The notes below the pieces were generated by a model that saw nothing but the letters and a program-made list of their open reading frames with translations, had not been told where the DNA came from and did no database searches. Below are positions 34,801 to 39,066 of a stretch of 39,066 nucleotides of DNA, piece by piece. Every line of letters starts with the position of its first letter. The stretch's first letter is position 1. The translations under genes were made by a program, and so were the position numbers. Source of the DNA: Kalaharituber pfeilii (lineage: Eukaryota > Ascomycota > Pezizomycetes > Pezizales > Pezizaceae); assembly GCA_015179045.1 (NCBI GenBank), contig WHUZ01000189.1, forward strand, positions 1-39,066. The letters run 5' to 3'.

Positions 34801-35950
34801 CCACTCTTGCCATACCTGGTACAATAGTTTACATCGGTTGCCTTTCTTCTGAATCATTTCTTTAGGTATATCAATGTTCTTCTTGTTCTTCGGAGGAGGC
34901 TGTATTCTTAGTATACATGGAGCTGCTACTGGAGCTGATATTTGTCTTGGTAGTGAAGAGAGCAGAGTATTTATTCCTAGGCTTTCCCAGAGTGTCAGCA
35001 ATAGAAACTTCTATTGGTTCCAGTAGCTTCGATACTCAGAGTAACCGGCTAGAAGGTTTTAGACATCTTCTGAATGCTGGCAGAAATGAGGATGGGATCG
35101 AGGATCTTTGCCACGTCATTATACTTGTCGATTTCAGTTAAGAAATCCTGCATTCTACCTCACTGCTTATGTCCGAATGTTTTGAGTGGCCTTAGTAATA
35201 GCTGAGGAGTGCTGCAAACCTGTGAAAGGTCATATGCAATAGAGTAAGAGCTTGTAGCATATGATACTGGAGGGTTCTGACGGAAAAAGGTGAGGGCAGG
35301 GCTCTTCAAGCAAGAGGTGAATATATCAATGCATTCATCGACGTCAATAATCCTTGAGCTCCTAATCCAATAATGGATCAGGAAGAGAAAGTTTGTCAAG
35401 CTCTTTAGTATTCTCATCAAACTTTTCTAAAGGGGAAATCTTCGCAGGAGGAGGAATTTTCGCAGGAGGAGGAATCTTTGCAGGAGGAGGAATCTTCACA
35501 GAAGGAGCAAGAAGGGTCCCATGGCATCAACTGATAGAGGAGGAGGAGAAAGACCCCACAGTAATGTTTAACTCATGAGGAAAACGAGAAGGCATAGAGT
35601 CTCATGATCGATGAGAACTACAAGGCAGAGCACAAGGAAGAGGATTACCTGCATCATCAGTACTCGGTAGAGGAGATCCTTCAGGAGAGCTTTCTAGGGG
35701 AGTGCTCCAGACCTAAGTTAGACTGAGAAGGCTACGCTGGCTATTGTTGCAGTTACGGTGTAGCCACTGGTTCGAATGATGACTGCTGTAGCATCTGTCC
35801 TCGCATACTTGCTAGTAGCTGGGCAACGTGGGTTATCATGTTTTGCAGTTCTTGCTGGCTCTGTGAGAGAGGAGTGGATACATTACCTTGAAACGCTTTT
35901 GATAGGAGATCTATATACTCACAGGCTCAGGTGATGTGTATTCGCTTGCT
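31840..35950 (-). pseudogene. Degenerate gag-pol of the chromovirus
   Basis: Motifs seen on the minus strand, in element order: a proline repeat KIPPPA (35437-35508) next to PLEKFDEN, typical of the start of Gag; a damaged zinc knuckle starting CKYC near 34830; a reverse transcriptase catalytic region with DILIY at 33638-33624; the RNase H end with YAPGKLNGKADALSR at about 32883-32839; the integrase motif STANHPQT near 32303-32280; a chromodomain near 32025-31850 with VIDSKYMNRVVKYRIHW, then REFYDQYLRKPP. The frame breaks repeatedly and carries stops, several of them TAG or TAA where Trp or Gln is expected (for example after KYRIHW). No intact protein remains. Confidence 0.85.
35437..35508 (-). 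repeat. 18-bp tandem repeat in the gag region
   Basis: Four 18-bp units encoding KIPPPA-like hexapeptides on the minus strand, three nearly perfect and the last diverged. Likely a proline-rich linker in the retroelement Gag that expanded by slippage or unequal exchange. Confidence 0.8.
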
Positions 35951-36066
35951 CATTATAGAGGTTGGCAGCATCTTTGGGGAGAGGTCCTCAAGGGTGAGGA
36001 GGCAGCGGATGCGCCTTCAGGTACTGACATTGTAGAGGTAGGGTGGTATATAAAGGAGTAATATAA

Positions 36067-36764
36067 TATTATAGGTGTGAGAGGCTAGGCTCCGGTAGGC
36101 GCTAGAAGGCACTGGATGTTATGGCTACAGAGGTGTGTATTCAGTAGGCCGGAGTTGCTATGGAGGTGTATATGCTACAAGTGGGAGTAGCTACGGAGGT
36201 ATATATACTGCGGGCCAGAGTGGCTATGAAGGCGTATATGCTATGGGCCGAAATGGCTATGGAATTGTATATATGGTGGGCTGGAAGGGCAGCCATTTTG
36301 TGTAGAGCACACAGTAGAGTAGAGCAATTCACAGGCATAATAAGAAAACAATAGGTTTCAGAGTAATAGAGAACTTAGAACACTGCTTGTATCTTGATTC
36401 TTCAACTGTACTATCGCCTGTGCTTAAATAGACTTAGCACATCATACATAACTAGGCAAGCAAATAAAGAAACGGCAATTCAACAATGCCAATAATCATA
36501 ATAAAGAAACATGCAATATAGTACAGATGCTAGATAATAACATGTACTAGGGCATGTGCGCATATTAGCTTCATAACCAAGTACTAGGCCTAAAGACCTT
36601 ACAATTAACGGTAACATACACTTCCTTAGCACTATCCTATTCGGAAAACAAAGAACCTTCTGCCAAGCCTAATGGGTGATCAGTCTGGTCTAGCAGTACT
36701 GGCCTTACTGAGAGTTCAGAGTAAGTGTTTCTCTGGTCGGGTAAGTCTTACCTTAGCCGTAACA
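36067..36764 (-). repeat. Right LTR (5' LTR in element sense)
   Basis: About 698 bp matching 30795-31491. The outer end is intact (GTAACA); the inner end reads TATTATAGG against TGTTACAGG in the partner, all transitions. This copy would hold the element promoter. Confidence 0.9.
36123..36287. repeat. 33-bp minisatellite, five units, in the right LTR
   Basis: Same five-unit array as in the left LTR, with scattered substitutions that are mostly G/A or C/T. The equal copy number shows that the array was already present when this copy of the element was reverse transcribed. Confidence 0.85.
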
Positions 36765-36769
36765 GTTGC
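36765..36769. repeat. Right target-site duplication GTTGC
   Basis: Exact copy of the 5 bases at 30790-30794, immediately after the right LTR. Confidence 0.9.
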
Positions 36770-36849
36770 TGACTAGCCTATATGGATACTCCTATATATA
36801 TCGACTACACTACTGGGTAGTACCAGTAGTTCTACCTTTTAGTGTAATA

Positions 36850-37965
36850 GTTTATAAACAGTCAGTTGCAATCTGTAATATAATATATATATTATATATA
36901 TAAGTATATAATAATTTTTAAATTATTATAATACTAATTTTAATACTATAAAAATTAATATTATTAAGTAAATATATAAATATATTATAATTATATAATA
37001 ATTATATAAGTTATATAAAGAATTAGTAAGTATTATTAATTAAGTATTTTTTTAACTTAATAAATAAGAATTTTTATATTTATTATTTTTATTATAAAGT
37101 AAATTAAGTATATTTAATAATACTAAAATTATATAAAAAATTTTATACTAGTATAATTAATAGTATTTAAGTTTTACTAAAATTAACCTAATATATATTT
37201 ATTTTTCTTACTTTTATATAAGTTAATATAGTATTTTAAATTTAAATTTAAGCTTTTTCTTTTATTATTTAATAAAATTTTATTTTTATAGCTATAATTT
37301 TTATAAGTAGCTAATAATTAATACTTTTAATAAAATTATATATAATTTTTATTAACTTAAGTAAGTTTTACTAATATATTAATTAAAATAAAAATAACTT
37401 AACTATTAGAATATTTTTTTAAACTAAGAATAATACTATTTTAAACTTCTTTTTTTTACTTTTTTTTTAATTTTATAACTTACTAATATAAAAGAAAAGT
37501 TATTATTATTTTTATTAATATTATTAATACTAATAAGATTATAAGATTTTATATTAAATAAATAGTTTAATTAATTAGTTTAATAAATTTTTATAAGTAA
37601 TTTAATAAGTAATTTAATAAAAAAACTTAGTAAATACTTTAATAAAAGATTTAATAATAGATTTAAAAAATTTAATAACTAATTTAATAAGCTATTTAAT
37701 AAATAATTTAATAAGTAATTTAATAAGTTATAATTAATAAATAAGTAACTAAAAAGTAAAAATTTAAAAGAAATAATAAATATAGTAATATAAACTTTAT
37801 TTTTTTTTAATATTAGTACTTATATAATATTTTATAAACTATAATAAGAGTTTATTTATTATAAGTTTACTATGACTATAGTATGAGTAGCTAGTAAAGT
37901 ATATAAAAAGTAAAAAATCTAAGTATATATAAAATATATATATATAATATAAGTAATATTATGGG
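36850..37965. repeat. AT-rich RIP-type block, right of the retroelement
   Basis: Over 1 kb nearly devoid of G and C, without genes. At 36990-37105 the backbone of the small repeat family described at 38063-38978 can still be traced (TTAGTAAGTATTATTAATTA, then AAGTATTTTTTTAAC), so at least part of this block is a heavily mutated copy. Short AATTTAATAAGT-type motifs recur at 37560-37740. Confidence 0.75.
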
Positions 37966-38068
37966 TTCACCGCAACCATAGTATGGGTATCTAATGGAGT
38001 ACATGAAAAGTGAAAAATACAAGTACAGACGAAATATGCATATATGATATAAGTAACATGTGACAATC
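37868..38068 (+). repeat. Two tandem copies of a ~100-bp repeat module
   Basis: Module copies at about 37868-37965 and 37972-38068, with a third at about 38602-38699. Compare their starts: AGTTTACTATGACTATAG, GGTTCACCGCAACCATAG and GGTTCACTGTGACTGTAG. The differences are almost all C/T or G/A. The third copy keeps the most G and C and the first the least. Confidence 0.75.
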
Positions 38069-38978
38069 GGTAAGACGCCACAGTTATATAATGAGTATTA
38101 TATGAGCTATATAGAGGACTAGTAAGTATTACTAGTCAAGTATCTTTTTAACTTGGTAGATGGTAACTTTCTATATTTACTACCTTTGTAACAGTTGACT
38201 AGTGATAAACTGGTTACCGGTTTAATACTTAACTTATCTTGCCAATTCCTTGAGTATTAAGTATTAAAGCTATAGAAAGTAAGACCTTACCTAAGCTAAG
38301 AGCTAAAGAGTCAGAGCTATGAGCTAAAGCCAGAGCCAAGAGCAATATGAAAGACTATATAAGATGGCAAAATATTGATATTAGGCAATGCTATATAATC
38401 CTGGTATGCCAAGTAATAGGTGGTGCTTGCACAATACATCTGAGGCAGCAGTAAGAATAAAGTGATATATTGGATCCTTAGCTAACATTTTGGTCAAAAG
38501 GGTCATGTAGCAAAGTATATAAGATAATCCACAATGGCCAAAGTAGAGGCAGACTCATATAGCAACTCGGAGAAGTTGCCCTAAAAGGAAAGGTACTATT
38601 ATAGGTTCACTGTGACTGTAGTGTAGGCGGCCGGTGGAGCATATGAAAAGCGAAAAATGCAAGCATATATAAAATGTATATATATAACGTAAGTAATATA
38701 TGACAGCCAGAAAGGCGCTGCAGTTACATAATGAGTACTATATAAGCTACGCAGAGGACTAGCGAGTATCATTAATTAAGTATCTTTTTGACCTAATAGA
38801 CAGTAACTTTCTACATTTACCACCTTCGTAATAAATAATATATAATAGCTAGAAAGATACTGCAGTTATATAATAAGTACTATATAAGCTATATAGAAAA
38901 CTAGTAAGTATTACTAGTTAAGTATTTTTTTAACCTAATAGATAGTAACTTTCTGTATTTACTACCTCTATAATATTA
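38063..38978 (+). repeat. Three copies of a ~135-bp dispersed repeat
   Basis: Copies at about 38063-38196, 38698-38836 and 38839-38978, the last two adjacent. Each runs from a GACA-CGGTAAGACGCCACAG-type block, through ATAATGAGTA-TATA-GAGCTA, to GACTAG-AAGTATTA and a final GGTAACTTTCTATATTTAC then TACC. A fourth, almost GC-free copy lies at 36990-37105. Two of the copies directly follow a copy of the ~100-bp module described at 37868, so module plus repeat is probably one unit of about 235 bp. Confidence 0.75.
38197..38600. other. Spacer within the repeat block
   Basis: About 400 bases of less extreme composition than its surroundings. It contains repeated GAGCTAAAG and AGAGC strings at 38297-38345. 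No frame of note and no recognised element. Confidence 0.4.
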
Positions 38979-39066
38979 TTAAATAAAAAAATAAAATTAA
39001 AAAATTGTATCTATTTTTATTTTCTCTTAAATTATTATTAACTTATTTTAAATTTTTTTTTTCTAA

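Larger units (their letters stand above)
30795..36764 (-). mobile_element. Complete but inactive Ty3/Gypsy chromovirus LTR retrotransposon
   Basis: A 5970-bp element bounded by LTRs of about 697 and 698 bp and a perfect 5-bp target duplication. The polypurine tract next to the left LTR and the internal motifs show it reads on the minus strand: gag-like region and zinc knuckle on the right, then reverse transcriptase, RNase H, integrase and chromodomain toward the left. The order RT-RNase H-integrase marks Ty3/Gypsy, and the C-terminal chromodomain marks a chromovirus. Stops and frame changes are frequent and the two LTRs differ mainly by C/T and G/A changes, so it is dead and RIP-mutated. It sits inside older, even more AT-rich repeats. 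Confidence 0.92.

Noticed and set aside
33939..35578. Short plus-strand frames in the retroelement
   Set aside because: Antisense to the gag-pol remnants, which have recognisable motifs on the minus strand.
29750..39066. CRISPR-like or tandem array in the AT-rich block
   Set aside because: The repeats are few, diverged, unequally spaced and transition-biased. The host is eukaryotic. RIP-mutated dispersed repeats explain them.

Overview
The window looks like nuclear DNA of a filamentous ascomycete (Pezizomycotina). Its genes carry several short GT-AG introns (about 48-280 nt) with recognisable branch points, the proteins resemble ascomycete families, and the right end is a mutated AT-rich repeat block of the kind left by repeat-induced point mutation (RIP). 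I cannot name the species. All four identifiable intact or near-intact genes lie on the minus strand, so transcription runs right to left.

Layout. (1) 234-1365: a three-exon gene for the ESCRT-III-associated protein Did2/CHMP1 (Vps46). (2) 1366-6890: about 5.5 kb without a recognisable gene, rich in homopolymers, G/C tracts and short tandem repeats. (3) 6891-8667: a four-exon homeobox transcription factor of the fungal HbxA/RfeB-like type; its first intron has a GC-AG boundary inside the homeodomain. (4) 8668-17747: about 9 kb with no gene I can support, with a perfect four-tract G-quadruplex motif about 290 nt upstream of the homeobox start codon. (5) 17748-20558: the THO complex subunit Hpr1/THOC1, in which exon 4 has an apparent single-base frameshift. 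(6) 21014-22242: a nine-exon hotdog acyl-CoA thioesterase (ACOT13/THEM2-like, 155 aa) that needs a 16-nt microexon; the model places the four known active-site residues at the same numbers as in human ACOT13. (7) 22243-28500: unannotated sequence with orphan coding-like fragments and two diverged copies of a repeat. (8) 28740-29388: a decayed 3-hydroxybutyryl-CoA dehydrogenase gene, at the edge of the repeat block. (9) 29740-39066: an AT-rich RIP-type block holding one complete but dead Ty3/Gypsy chromovirus (30795-36764) with about 700-bp LTRs, a perfect 5-bp target duplication, a polypurine tract and minus-strand gag-pol remnants including a chromodomain, followed by several copies of a small dispersed repeat at different stages of C-to-T decay.

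The four host genes are housekeeping or regulatory (endosomal sorting, developmental transcription control, mRNA export, acyl-CoA hydrolysis) and show no sign of forming one pathway or cluster. I did not find a convincing new multi-gene system. The most unusual points are the microexon thioesterase, the frameshift in Hpr1, the GC-AG intron in the homeodomain, the 33-bp minisatellite inside the retroelement LTRs, the graded RIP series, and the unidentified coding-like fragments at 23.3-24.4 kb and 26.9 kb.
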